NCBI GenBank assembly: GCA_039000515.1
Contig: JBCFYV010000935.1
Span: 66,125,109 to 66,189,108, forward strand
DNA: 64,000 bases
Source of the DNA: Timema cristinae
Taxonomy: Eukaryota; Arthropoda; Insecta; Phasmatodea; Timematidae
Direction of reading: 5' to 3'
Part shown: positions 1 to 10,670 of the stretch, piece by piece
Layout: the number at the start of each line of letters is the position of its first letter
Position numbering within the stretch: the first letter of the stretch is position 1
Notes under the pieces: generated by a model
What the model saw: the letters and a program-made list of their open reading frames with translations, nothing else
The model's database searches: none
Told to the model about the DNA's origin: nothing
Program-made: the position numbers and the translations under genes

Positions 1-864
1 TATTTGTCGAGACTCGTCACCCATAAAAAAAACTATAAATAAAAAAAAATTGAAAAAAAAAAAAAGGAAACCGTTGTCGACGTTGAATCAAAATTTACTA
101 CCAATCGGACTGAAATGACGGAATGACTAGAAAAAAAGGGGAGAAATATGAAACCAGATGATTTTTTTTTTCAGTTTGTTCACGTATTTCTTTTACTCCT
201 ATACTTATTGTTGTTGGTATTCTATGACCGCTTTTCTGAAAATTACGCTGATTGCCCTATCAATGGCCTTTTCTTATCAATAACAGGCTTTGAACAAGTG
301 AACCAGCTACGATCGTTCGTTGAATCGGTGATCGGCAACTTCAGATGTGTCGTACTTCTACAAACCAATATTTCCTATTTAATTATGTTATCGTATTGAA
401 ACTAGGATTTTATTTGAAAAATAAAAATAAGAATCAAGAATCCAACCGAATAAAGGTGCCAATTAATGAAAAATACCGTACTTTCGTGACCTTAATTTAG
501 ATTTCTACTCAATGGAATGAATTTTTAAATAAACGGTGATCAAGTTAAATCAACAAAAGTTGTATTAAATTAGGGCTCTGTGCCCTTGCAAAACTTCAAA
601 ATTCTAATTATTAATACGCTAAAGATTTGAATAAAATTAGTTTTTTTTTTTTTTCATCCGAGTTGCTCCCACATTTTGATTCGGTGGGAAAGTTCAAACG
701 TTTGACTGATTTAAATTTTCTTTAAATAAGTCATCTTAAAGCCATTGTTTGCATTGAAACATAGAAACTTGCAAATTTCGCATTATTTATTATCTATTAA
801 CTATTTAAACATAGTTTAGTGGCTTTTTTTTACTGTTCACGATTCAAATATATATTTATATTCT
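1..864. other. AT-rich non-coding stretch
   Basis: AT-rich sequence with several A and T homopolymers. The 83-residue frame at 148-399 is hydrophobic and low in complexity, and I see no splice or domain context for it. No gene or repeat recognised. Confidence 0.6.
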
Positions 865-949
865 TAGCACCACGTCTAACTACCCGTTCGTATGATACAT
901 TTATATACTAATTAAGCTAGGATTAGGGATTAGGGATTAGGGATTAGGG
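865..949 (-). repeat. SINE-B, 3' part of an interrupted copy
   Basis: Reads, on the minus strand, the SINE-B tail: a GGGTAGT/acgtGGTGCTAA-type end followed inward by the TTAGTACATAAG-like block. It ends in a short run of GGGATTA units (922-949). The 5' part of the same copy resumes at 1208 after an inserted SINE-C. Confidence 0.65.
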
Positions 950-1207
950 ATTTTCCATCCATTACAGTTTCCAGCCTGTGGTCAGTTTTTTATTCAAGAC
1001 ATATATTTCCCCCTACTAGCTTCATGTGCCTTATCATATAACTTAAGATTATGACAGGCACAACATCCAGTCCTCAGCAGTTAATTTATCACTGTCAAAG
1101 GGTCAACCTATATTTTCATCAATGATACATTTTTCGGCTATGCCTGGAATCAAACCTGGGACCCTTAGTTAAGTAGACAGACACTCTACCGACTGAGATA
1201 AGGTGTG
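950..1207 (-). repeat. SINE-C inserted into SINE-B
   Basis: tRNA-derived repeat read on the minus strand. The head at about 1150-1205 reads as a tRNA-like sequence with the B box around the complement of aatcaaacctgggac. The body carries the complement of gacaggcacaacatccag, and the tail at 955-985 carries the complement of ccagcctgtggt. The same tail ends the SINE-C at 45092-45355. The junctions with SINE-B both contain agggatta, a possible target duplication. Confidence 0.6.
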
Positions 1208-1405
1208 TCAGATAGGTTTCAGGGATTAAGAAGGTTATATTTAGATGAATTGTACCCGCATTTGCGTGGTGGGATAGTGGAAAACAATTTTGGAAAAATC
1301 ACCCTCGTGACACCCGGCCGAGTTTATAACCTTGATCTCCCCGTCATCGGCAGTCTAGTCCAACACGAGAGTAGCGCGTTAGACCATGCGGACACCGAGG
1401 TGGGT
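1208..1405 (-). repeat. SINE-B, 5' part of an interrupted copy
   Basis: Body and tRNA-like head of SINE-B. Present are the tacccgcatttgcgtgg block, the B box (complement of tataaccttgatctcc, degraded), and the A-box side gcgttagaccatgcgg. The 82-residue open frame here is only SINE sequence. Confidence 0.7.
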
Positions 1406-2640
1406 AGATATATAATTAAGCCAAATATCACATTTGAATTTTATTACATCTAAAAATGAATTAAATAAAAAAAAATAGTTTAGTTAATAAAAGTCTCAGT
1501 TAAAAGTGTGAAGAAAATATAGTTTTTTTTAAAAAAAATACAAGAAAGTTAGTAGCAACAAAACAAAAGAAAAATCCTTTAGAAAAAAAAAAAAGCTGGG
1601 CGACGCTTGACAAGAAAAAGAGAATAAAAAAAAAATTTAAAATAAGGGTGGTTTGAAGGGGTTTGTGGGGGAAGGTAAAGAACTGGGCGCAGGCGTCATT
1701 CCGGTCATTATACGAGGCTCGGTTGGGGGTGGGGGTGGGGTGATCCTTCAATCCATTATCCATGGGTCCACGGTGCGTGCGACAGAGAGCCTTCTTTTGT
1801 TCCTGTTCTATATCCTTGCCACTTTTCCTTCCTGGCGATGAAATCAGGGGCGCTAATGACACCCGCGTGCAAGATGTTCCTCCTATCTAAACCGGGGGGG
1901 AGGGGGAGTGAAGACCAGCAATAAATGGATAAACGGGACTTCTACTACACATATACGTGAAGTATCTACTTTCTTTAATTACGAGTCAACATCTATACAA
2001 AAAATAATAATGCCCATCTTTTTTTAAATTGGGTTTAGATTGCAAAATGCAATTTGTATATAGGTTTGTACAATATATTATTTATAATACATAGTAGACC
2101 TTTTTAATTCGAAGTTCAAGGAATATTTAAATAAATTTGAATCGTCCAGAATTCGAATGAATCATTCTCATGAGTATCTAGCCAGCTGGTACACGATAGA
2201 TCAATAGCCTCAAAATATGCTTCATATAAACACACACACTTTATATATTATGCTATAAAACACTCATACACAATATACATGTACATAAAAAACAAGAAAG
2301 ATTCAAAAATAAAATATAAAAACTTGTAAAAAATTAGCATACGAAAATTGCAGATGACATAAATCAGAATTAATGAAAGCTAAGCCAACATATCCCCTAT
2401 ATTAGGCAACCCGTTGACCGCCGGGTAAGCTAGGTTTGAAATGAGTACAAACTAAAACAATAAATAAGAAAATTTACAATGTAGGCCTATAGGTTTCTAA
2501 TTATACAAATATTTACTTCTAAAATTCGAATCAAATGTTATTTTTACCATTAATTTAAATAGGAATTTCATAGGGATTGAAGCTTGGTTCGAATTATCTC
2601 ATTTTTAGAATCGACCAATATTGAACTAGCCAAATCCTAA
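1406..2640. other. AT-rich non-coding stretch
   Basis: Holds A/T homopolymers (1460-1660), G-rich tracts (1720-1745, 1892-1910) and CA/TA-rich patches near 2225-2290. The open frames on both strands at 1500-1862 are low in complexity. No gene recognised. Confidence 0.55.
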
Positions 2641-2985
2641 CACACACACACACGCATATATATAAACCTAGGTGATCTTGGGGTAACGTTCTCGCCTTAA
2701 GACCCAATGTTCGTGGGTTCAAATCTAACCGCAGTCGATTGAGTTTTCTTGTGCGTTAAAAATTTGTAGCGCAATTTCCTTCGGAGGGGAAGAAAAACCG
2801 TGAGTCCCTTGTCGATTGTGGCGCCTAAAATAATCCTAGATGGTATGGTTTTTCCCTTTCCCTTCAAACAAATGAAGTTACACTTCCTCTAAATTAAATC
2901 TTTCTCAGTCCTAACATATTAGTGTAGCTAGTACTTATGTATGCAGCCCGACCGGGTAGTAAGACGCGGTGGCAAGAAAAAAAAA
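2641..2985 (+). repeat. Chimeric SINE: different tRNA-like head on a SINE-B tail
   Basis: After a short (AC)n run, a tRNA-like head at about 2668-2735 (B box gtgggttcaaatctaacc) unlike the SINE-A or SINE-B heads is followed by an unrelated middle. The tail at about 2845-2985 has the SINE-B blocks acacttcctctaaatt and gggtagtaagacgcggtg. It appears to be a third head joined to the common 3' tail. Confidence 0.55.
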
Positions 2986-3134
2986 AATCAGTGGGGAACG
3001 TATTAATATAGAATACTAATCTAAGTGAGCAATTACACCTAAAGTTTACCATTTAACCCCAACAGCAGTGATTTAAATAATCTAGTATTTTATCTCAAGC
3101 ATTTAACGCGAACTTTCTGAACGAATAGGTTATA

Positions 3135-3349
3135 TCAGCACATGACTTATCTCAAATTTATAACAGACACAACGTCCAGCACCCGTACTTTAATTTATCA
3201 CTGTAAAAAGGTAAACCCACATTTCACCAATGATTCAGGAATCGAACCCTGGACTCCTCTTAGCACTGCTCCGGAAATGAAGAGAGTATTCACGTCAGTC
3301 TGTACCCGGGAATCGAACCCTGGACTCCTCTTAGCACTGCTCTAGAAAT
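3135..3349 (-). repeat. SINE-C fragment with a local duplication
   Basis: 3160-3240 matches the SINE-C body on the minus strand. The B-box region aatcgaaccctggactcctc occurs twice (about 3239 and 3311), so the head end has been duplicated with about 72 bp spacing. Confidence 0.55.
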
Positions 3350-3811
3350 GTTAGGCGCGTCTCGCCTTGCTAGGAGGAGCCCGTGGACAGGAAGCCCGCA
3401 CTGCCGACTTCCGGTTGAGTCCGCCCTAGATGACGTCACAGGCTGTACCTTTAGTCGTTGCCAAGGACCGTCTTGTGGCCCTGACACGAGCGACATAGAG
3501 AGAGAGAGAAGCAGTGATGGGTCCTTTAGTGGTCCTATCGTCCCTTCCCCCTCCTCTTTGACCCACAGCTAGGGGTGGTTTTATGAAAAATTGTGCAATT
3601 ATTTTCTTATGATTCTCGCGACCGGGGATATTGAACAAGATTGATAAAACTCATCCTTTATTTGCATTATTTCTATTTTTAACATTTTTATAAAATAAAT
3701 AGATCAATAATCACTCATTTGTAAACCATCCTTAAACTAATTTTTACCCAAAAAACCAAGTTCCATGTAAAACATCCCATGGATATCAATTTTAAACTAA
3801 TTTCGTGGAGA
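3350..3811. other. GC-richer flank of the large element, no gene recognised
   Basis: 3350-3560 is richer in G+C than its surroundings and holds overlapping open frames on both strands, a (GA)n run at about 3498-3512 and one tgacgtca site at 3431. No frame resembles a known protein. 3640-3811 is AT-rich. Confidence 0.4.
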
Positions 3812-3817
3812 GGTATG
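3812..3817 (+). repeat. Target-site duplication, left copy
   Basis: GGTATG directly abuts the first base of the left terminal inverted repeat, and the same six bases follow the right one at 18695-18700. Six-base target duplications are characteristic of Polinton/Maverick elements. Confidence 0.85.
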
Positions 3818-4549
3818 AGTAGTCTAGTGCGGTGAACCAGCCCACTACGTCACAGCTGTGTTTTTTTACCGTTATTCCGCCCCCTGCTCCCTCCCGCCCC
3901 TTTTCAGTCTAGTGCGGTGAACCAGCCCACTACGTCAGAGCTGTGTTTTTTTTACCGTTATTCCGCCCCCCTCCCGCCCCTTTTCCTCCTGCCCCTCCCC
4001 AACAAACCCTGGACATGTTGGTTCTTGCTGATTGTTAATTGTTAGGATAGAGGTGTTGTAGTTTTTTATTGCTGGCATACGCCGGACATGTTGGTTGTTA
4101 ATTAATTGGTAGGATAGAGGCGTTGGGGTTATTATTGGTAGGATAGAGGTTTTTTTATTCATCAATTAGGGCGCTGTAGTTTATTTGCTGAAGCATAGAG
4201 CCACCCGGGGCTCGCGCTCCACGTCTTTCTCCTCCGATTGGTAGGATAGAGGTGTTTTTTATTCATCAATTAGGGCGCTGTAGTTTATTTGCTGAAGCAT
4301 AGAGCCACTCGCGCTCCACGTCTTTCTCCTCCGGATGCCCGATATTAAATGACACAAGCTGGCTCGCTGGCTTCTGCTGACCAACTCAGCCTTTCACTTT
4401 TCCCTCCCCACCCCTCCCTCAGAGCCGGGGGGTTGTTCATCCTGGTTTTCCCCCTTCCCCGGTCATTACCTTCTGGGGGGGCGACGTACCGAGCAATAAC
4501 CTCCATTCACCTTGAGGAGTCATTGTGTTTCTCAAAATAGACACCTGTA
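3818..4549 (+). repeat. Left terminal inverted repeat
   Basis: Matches the reverse complement of 17865-18694 from the outer end to the inner tip acacctgta. The outermost block, with gtctagtgcggtgaaccagc followed by cactacgtcac, is repeated 85 bp inward at 3906. A block beginning at the run ttttattcatcaattagg occurs twice here but three times in the right copy, which accounts for most of the 98-bp length difference. Confidence 0.85.
3831..3955. promoter_or_regulatory. Paired TACGTCA sites in the terminal repeat
   Basis: The subterminal block containing cactacgtca occurs twice, 85 bp apart, each followed by a T-run and accgttattccgcccc. TACGTCA is a CRE/ATF half-palindrome type site. With the mirrored copies in the right repeat there are four. 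They could be transcription-factor sites, transposase or terminal-protein contact sites, or just duplicated ends. Confidence 0.35.
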
Positions 4550-5089
4550 AGGCAGCTATGAAAAGTCCCGTTACACGGCAGATTCGCTTTTACATTCCGT
4601 GAAAGCGGCAGGCCCAAGTCAGCTCTCAACGGAGGAATAATATTGAATTTAATGTTCGCAACTATATCCCTATGAAAGTTTAAGCCCACACATCAATGCA
4701 CTCAACATTTGCGAGAGTACCTTCAGATGCACTGAGGGAGGGTAGATTTTAGCGACGCCCGTTTTGCACGGTGAATTTACTGTAGTTTGTAATTCGTGTG
4801 TCTAGATTGGATTCGAACCAGAGACCATCAAATTACTGAGCGCCTTACCGACGGCCCGATTAGTTAGTTACCCCTTAATAGGCGATAACACCGCACAACT
4901 TCGACTCAATGTTAATAATTCTCTCGCCCTCTGCAAGAGCGGACTAAGTACAGATAAATTAAATGGCTAATCCTCGGTAATTGTATCTGTATAACGAATA
5001 TGAAAACGGGTATTTAGCTTATCATTGCACGTAACATAAAGAATGACCACATGGTTTAAGGCGCTACTATAGCAAAAGACTATACTACA
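4550..5089. other. Element interior, no gene recognised
   Basis: A B-box-like segment occurs at about 4810-4850 (ggattcgaaccagagacc, minus-strand sense degraded). No coding frame of substance. Confidence 0.4.
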
Positions 5090-5785
5090 TAAGCACCGTG
5101 ATTTTTTTCCTAGATATTTTACTTATAAACTTATGTAAAAGTTATTATTTATGTTATCAAAATATATATATAGCCGCCATGATTTTTTTCCCGAGGTATT
5201 TAACATAGGAACATGTGTAAAGGTTATACATTATTTAATATTTAATATTATATTAATTGCCGTACAGGGTTTGTCGTGCTTGCTTATCGGCCCACTAGAT
5301 GGCATTGAAAGCCTGTTTAGTTAATGTGAGGTTTCTAGGAGAGTTTACAAATAATAAATAAGGCAATGTAAGGTTTTCTTTAACAATTTGCTGAGTATTT
5401 ATCATACGCCCGGCCATGTGATATTTTAAACGGTCAGAACCCCGTATTCATACGTCAAGTCAGGTGATCTGCAGTACAAATAATTCTAGGGTAGAAAGCA
5501 AATAAAAGTTCTGTCTGAATACTCACTATTTAACATATTCATACGTCTCAAGTCATGTGATATACAGCATATACTTTAAACAGGCAGAATCCCCTATTCA
5601 TACGTCAAGTACTCACAGTCGGCAAAGACCTAAATAATATTGCGCTTGTAAATTAATTGTTGATTGTAAATAAAAAAAAACTAGTAAGAATATGTTGTTA
5701 TATATTTAAGGTAAGGTGACGAGTTCACACACGGTATTTAATATCTTGGGATAGTGTACCCGCATTTGCGTGGAGCGAGAGTTTG
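5090..5785. repeat. Internal duplication, copy 1
   Basis: 5104-5250 and 5510-5785 reappear at 7812-7972 and 7970-8225, with the intervening 260 bp missing from the second copy. The 3' part includes aaagacctaaataatattgc and a run aaataaaaaaaaactag. The reverse complement of that run is found again in the tandem units at 14780-15120, downstream of the zinc-finger gene. Confidence 0.7.
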
Positions 5786-5963
5786 AAATAGCCTAGAATA
5801 TATTCAGCCTTTGACGATGGAAATGTTTGAACCCCTAACTCCGCTACCAGGCACGGTTTCGATTTCATGCTCTCCCCCCCCCGCTGATCCTGACAATCAC
5901 CTAAATAATATTGCTGCTTATAAGGTAAGGTGACAAGTTCACACACGTAATCTAAGCCACACG

Positions 5964-6034
5964 GCCTGGACACGGAACTCAAACCCGGACCTCTGGCTTA
6001 GTACGCCATTGCTCTGACCACTGAGCTATCCAGG
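5964..6034 (-). other. tRNA-like sequence (tRNA pseudogene or SINE head)
   Basis: Read on the minus strand it gives an acceptor pair CCTGGAT/GTCCAGG, a perfect D stem GCTC/GAGC with the A box TAGCTCAGTGGTCAGAG, an anticodon arm with loop GTACTAA, and a B-box arm CCGGGTTTGAGTTCCGT. One base is missing between acceptor and D stem, and the anticodon and T stems have mismatches. It is therefore more likely a decayed tRNA-derived head than a working tRNA. It differs from the SINE-A, B and C heads of the window. Confidence 0.45.
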
Positions 6035-6186
6035 ATTCGTTCCGTGCTCAGGGTCATTCTTCACTCATATTTAAGGCAGTGGAACAGAGCATCGAGCAGG
6101 CACCTCCGTCCACTTCGCTGGGTCGATGCCTGGATTTACAAAGGGACTTATGGACAGATCTGTGTTGCGTATGCGCAGAGACACAT

Positions 6187-7150
6187 TAGTCCATTTTGCA
6201 CCACCGTTTGCTAAACCAAACTTATTCATTCGGCGCCATGGCAGTACATGCAACCAGTTGTGCACCATCATTTGCTATTCATTCTGCGCCAAAGCGTACT
6301 CCGCAGGCTCTATGACGTACTCACCTCCAACAATGGCAATCAGCCTTTCACTTTTCAGGCAGTTGAATCCCCCCACCCCACTCAGAGCCGGGTAGTTCCA
6401 GTTTCGACATCGCAAGGAGCTGGTGGCCGGAATCACCCCCTTCCCCAGGACTGGAATTTCCACAGAGCACCACCACCACCCTCCCAGGGTCTTTACCTTC
6501 TGTGGTGTGACTGACAGGCAATAAGCTCCGTGCAAAACAGGCACACTAAGCGAACAAATAATTTACCGTTATAAGGCAGTTTCGCTACTACTTTGGTTGA
6601 ACGTTGACGTGTTTAAGCTCCACTGCCCAAAGTCTATGACAGCTCGCACACACATCCATTAGGTGGTGCAGAGTGAAAGATTCTAATGTATCTTTTAAAA
6701 CCAAATATCTAGCACAACCACTTCTTACTACCTGTCCTATTTTAATATACATGAATTACTGTATATAAACGCAAGTAAACTATGCTATAACAAGCTTATC
6801 TTAAAGATAGAAAAGTTGCTCTAACACTGACCTTACCTATGCCTGTAATCATATTAGGTGTTAAAACAAAGGCCTCCTCGCACAGCTGCGCGGAGGGAGG
6901 GTGGGGAAACCAGAGGTGAATAAAACTCGTTGGACAGCTTGGTGATCTGGAGGGTTGGAACAAGATGTATTTATTTACACTAATAGGAAATTTATGCGTA
7001 AAGTATAATGCAGATAAAATGTACCCGAATTTGTAGGAAAGTGGATCAGAAGAAACCAATTATTAAAAAGGATGTATTTATTTACACTAATAGGAAATTT
7101 ATGCGTAAAGTAGAATGCTGATAAAATGTACCCGAATTTGTAGGAAAGTG
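6187..7150. repeat. Internal duplicated blocks
   Basis: 6187-6300 (gtccattttgcaccaccg...) recurs nearly identically at 7556-7670. A block at about 6612-6660 recurs at 7151-7200, and the block at 6890-6955 recurs at 7350-7410. The block 6961-7034 is repeated at 7072-7147. The several overlapping frames here are duplicated non-coding sequence as far as I can tell. Confidence 0.65.
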
Positions 7151-7799
7151 TCAATGCTCCACTGCCCAAAGTCTATGACAGCTCTCTCGCACGCATCCAC
7201 TTCCTGGCCATTTCTAATATACAAGAATTACCCGTAATATTGCCACGAGTAAACTACGCTTATTTTATTTCAAATGCATTATTGATAATGTAAAAGAACA
7301 ACGAGTTTGTGTTCCTTAAAGGACTCCTCGCTTGAATGTACCTTCATCTGCGTGGAGGGAGGGTGGGGGAAACCCTGGGTGAATAAAACTCGTTGGACAG
7401 CTTGGCGATCTGGTGTTCAAATCTCACCCACGTGGACAGAGGGGGTGTTCCTGTATAGTCCAATTTTAATAGGAATAGCCTCATCTTAGACATAGAAAAG
7501 TTATGATATCTACTCTCACATATTTATACGGTGTAATAATCAAGCAGGTTTCGTTCGTCCATTTTGCACCACCGTTTGCTAAACCAAACTTATTCATTCG
7601 GCGCCATGGCAGTACATGCAACCAGTTGTGCACCATCATTTGCTATTCATTCTGCGCCAAAGCGTACTCCGCTGTTGCCTGAACAGAGCATCTGGCAGAC
7701 ACGGCCCATCCTCTGTGGTAGGTTGAAGGTGTCTGATGGGTAGCGGTACTTACAGTATCGAATATGAAACGGGTATTTAAAAATAAACTTCTGGGAATG

Positions 7800-8230
7800 T
7801 ATCTAAAAGTTATATAAGCACCGTGATTTTTTTCCTAAATATTTTACTTATAAACTTATGTAAAAGTTATTATTTATGTTATCAAAATATATATAGCCGC
7901 CATGATTTTTTTTCCCCTAGGTATTTAACATAGGAACATGTGTAAAGGTTATACATTATTTAATAAAGTTCTGTCTGAATACTCACTATTTAACATATTC
8001 ATACGTCTCAAGTCATGTGATATACAGCATATACTTTAAACAGGCAGAATCCCCTATTCATACGTCAAGTACTCACAGTCGGCAAAGACCTAAATAATAT
8101 TGCGCTTGTAAATTAATTGTTGATTGTCAATAAAAAAAACTAGTAAGAATATGTTGTTAATATTTAAGGTAAGGTGACGAGTTCACACACGGTATTTAAT
8201 ATCTTGGGATAGTGTACCCGCATTTGCCTC
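7800..8230. repeat. Internal duplication, copy 2
   Basis: Collapsed second copy of 5090-5785 with its centre deleted. Both halves remain highly similar to copy 1, so the duplication is young or has been homogenised. Confidence 0.7.
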
Positions 8231-8445
8231 AGTGTTCGAAGTCAAACCAATGATGAACCCCGCTAAGTAGATAGGAGGACGGAAAATGTACCCGCATTTT
8301 CACGAAGGGTGCGGAAAAAACACCTTTGGTCTACGTTTGCGGGAGGGCTGACACCTAGAATGGTCATGTACCAGAACGGGAATCAAACCCGCGACCTCCC
8401 AGGCATTGGCAGTGACGCCTTAGACTACGCTACCTGTGATGCAGG
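8231..8445 (-). repeat. tRNA-derived SINE inside the element
   Basis: On the minus strand the head at about 8375-8440 has the A box TAGCGTAGTCTAAGG and a perfect T arm GCGGGTTTGATTCCCGT. The body holds aaaatgcgggtacatttt, a block shared with SINE-B. The head differs from that of SINE-B. Confidence 0.55.
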
Positions 8446-9120
8446 TGAATAACAAACGCATACCGAGCAAGTATGTTGATAGATACTGACCGCAGGTAAA
8501 GTAGCTATATGCTCTTCATACTATAGTTTTGGTCTTTCTACCAAACAAATTAAAATATTTAAGGTAAGGTTTCAAGTTCACACACACATAAGTGTACCCG
8601 CCGGGAGAATATGGAAAACCCCCCAGGCGCTGTTGAAGGAATCTATGGAGTGGAGTTGTTTAGCAAAATTATTAAAACTTATATACTAGGCTAAGTGAAC
8701 CGCAGGGAGAGTTTAACTTTCACCCAGCCGTGATTTGAACCACGGATAGTGTGTTTGCGGTCACAAGTCAAACAATGAAGGTGACACCATTCGTCCTGAT
8801 TCTTGATGCCCAAGATCAATCGTTAGCGACCCTTAGGTTCTAATGTCAACAGTTGAAACCAGGGAATTTATCACGTCAAGGTGGATGAACCAGGGATGGT
8901 TTGCGAGCCACAGGTTTAAGAAAGCACTCTCGATTCGAATCCTGGTCCCACGCTATAATTTTTATCGTTACTAGCGCGTTTTTTTTCTTTAAATTTCGAG
9001 TGTACCACACAATAAGTGTGTCGTTGAAAACTAATATTGCTCAAGTATTGGTGAGACAATACGTATTTTTCCGCTTCTATTTTCGATGTAAATTAGAAAG
9101 GAGGTCGATGGCTCTCCAGT
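8446..9120. other. Element interior with tRNA-like fragments, no gene recognised
   Basis: Tail-like pieces of the SINEs occur at 8565-8720. A plus-strand tRNA-like B box (gattcgaatcctggtccc) lies at about 8933-8950. The 73-residue frame at 8901-9122 overlaps this and shows no domain. Confidence 0.4.
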
Positions 9121-9140
9121 GAAAGGGAGGTTTTGGTTCA

Positions 9141-9152
9141 TATATATATATA
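9141..9152 (+). promoter_or_regulatory. TATA box of the microexon gene
   Basis: A TATATATATATA run followed by ggg lies about 75-85 bp upstream of the ATG at 9226. Transcription would begin near 9170-9185, giving a short 5' leader of about 45-55 nt. Position and sequence fit a core promoter, although (TA)n runs also occur by chance in this AT-rich DNA. Confidence 0.5.
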
Positions 9153-9225
9153 GGGATGAGTTTCAACCAACCCTCTGCCTTCTTCAAGTGGAAACCGCAC
9201 GTTTCAGAACGACTGATTAATCAAG

Positions 9226-9253
9226 ATGGAAAATTCGGCATCATCCACCCAAG
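9226..9253 (+). CDS. Microexon gene, first coding exon
   Basis: ATG at 9226 in the context tcaagATGG is followed by nine codons, MENSASSTQ, and one extra base G. The next bases are GTATTTC, so the exon ends at a good donor, AAG|GTATTT, in phase 1. The following intron begins with exactly the sequence that starts every unit of the 146-bp array. The end of this exon (TCCACCCAAG) resembles the microexon consensus (TCCACACAAG), so the array probably grew by duplicating this exon end plus its intron. The start is chosen for its place behind the TATA box and for phase agreement with the later exons. The protein is of unknown function. Confidence 0.6.
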
Positions 9254-10670
9254 GTATTTCAATTCTCTTCTGTTACATTGCTTAAAAAGTGTCTGATTTT
9301 AAATTTTAAATTGTCTGTGTATTTGCTAGGGTTAAATTTGCTACTGTTTTAAAAGCTAGCATTTATTAATCTAATCATAATTCAGCAGTCACACAAGGTA
9401 TTTCAATTCTCTTCTGTTACATGGCTTAAAAGTGTTTGATTTTAAATTTTAAATTGTCTGTGTATTTGCTAGGGTTAAATTTGCTACTGTTTTAAAAGCT
9501 AGCATTTATTAATCTAATCATAATTCAACAGCCTCCACACAAGGTATTTCAATTCTATTCTGTTACATGGCTTAAAAGTGCTTGAATTTAAATTTTAAAT
9601 TGCTTGGGTATTTGTTAGGGTTAAATTTGCTACTGTTTTAAAAGCTAGCATTTATTAATCTAATCATAATTCAACAGCCTCCACACAGGGTATTTGAATT
9701 CTCTTCTGTTACATGGCTTAAAAGTGTTTGATTTTAAATTTTAAATTGTCTGTGTATTTGCTAGGGTTAAATTTGCTACTGTTTTAAAAGCTAGCATTTA
9801 TTAATCTAATCATAATTCAACAGCCTCCACACAAGGTATTTCAATTCTATTCTGTTACATGGCTTAAAAGTGCTTGATTTTAAATTTTAAATTGTCTGAG
9901 TATTTGCTAGGGTTAAATTTGCTACTGTTTTAAAAGCTAGCATTTATTAATCTAATCATAATTCAACAGCCTCCACACAAGGTATTTCAATTCTCTTCTG
10001 TTACTTGGCTTAAAAGTGCTTGATTTTAAATTTTAAATTGTCTGAGTATTTGCTAGGGTTAAATTTGCTACTGTTTTAAAAGCTAGCATTTATTAATCTA
10101 ATCATAATTCAACAGCCTCCACACAAGGTATTTCAATTCTCTTCTGTTACATGGCTTAAAAGTGCTTGATTTTAAATTTTAAATTGTCTGAGTATTTGCT
10201 AGGGTTAAATTTGCTACTGTTTTAAAAGCTAGCATTTATTAATCTAATCATAATTCAACAGCCTCCACACAAGGTATTTCAATTCTCTTCTGTTACATGG
10301 CTTAAAAGTGCTTGATTTTAAATTTTAAATTGTCTGAGTATTTGCTAGGGTTAAATTTGCTACTGTTTTAAAAGCTAGCATTTATTAATCTAATCATAAT
10401 TCAACAGCCTCCACACAAGGTATTTCAATTCTCTTCTGTTACATGGCTTAAAAGTGCTTGATTTTAAATTTTAATTTGTCTGAGTATTTGCTAGGGTTAA
10501 ATTTGCTACTGTTTTAAAAGCTAGCATTTATTAATCTAATCATAATTCAACAGCCTCCACACAAGGTATTTCAATTCTCTTCTGTTACATGGCTTAAAAG
10601 TGCTTGATTTTAAATTTTAATTTGTCTGAGTATTTGCTAGGGTTAAATTTGCTACTGTTTAAAAAAACAT
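9254..10670 (+). repeat. 146-bp tandem array of intron plus microexon
   Basis: Ten units begin with the donor side gtatttcaattctcttctg. They continue through a ttaaattttaaattg core to the acceptor side taatctaatcataattcaacag. Microexon starts are at 9386, 9532, 9678, 9824, 9970, 10116, 10262, 10408 and 10554, a constant step of 146. Substitutions between units are few and mostly lie in the intron. The last unit decays after about 10660. Confidence 0.9.
9386..10565 (+). CDS. Nine tandem 12-nt microexons
   Basis: Each array unit holds an acceptor (ctaatcataattcaacag, with a CTAAT branch-like motif) followed by CCTCCACACAAG and a donor gtatttc. The microexons lie at 9386-9397, 9532-9543, 9678-9689, 9824-9835, 9970-9981, 10116-10127, 10262-10273, 10408-10419 and 10554-10565. 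With the leftover G of the preceding exon each reads GCC TCC ACA CAA, Ala-Ser-Thr-Gln, and again leaves a G. The first unit reads CAGTCACACAAG (Ala-Val-Thr-Gln; an alternative acceptor would give 9 nt, also in frame). The third unit has CACAGG with the donor shifted by one base, so it still encodes Gln. Any number can be included or skipped without breaking frame. Splicing is inferred from sequence alone; 12-nt exons are near the lower limit of recognition. Confidence 0.6.

Noticed and set aside
922..949. Telomere-like GGGATTA repeats
   Set aside because: Only about four units inside a SINE-B copy; part of the SINE sequence ttagggattagg expanded by slippage.
1500..1862. Minus-strand frame of 120 residues
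   Set aside because: Phe/Leu-rich translation of T and A homopolymers with no domain.
9254..10670. CRISPR-like array
   Set aside because: Units are uniform over all 146 bp with no variable spacers, and the setting is eukaryotic.
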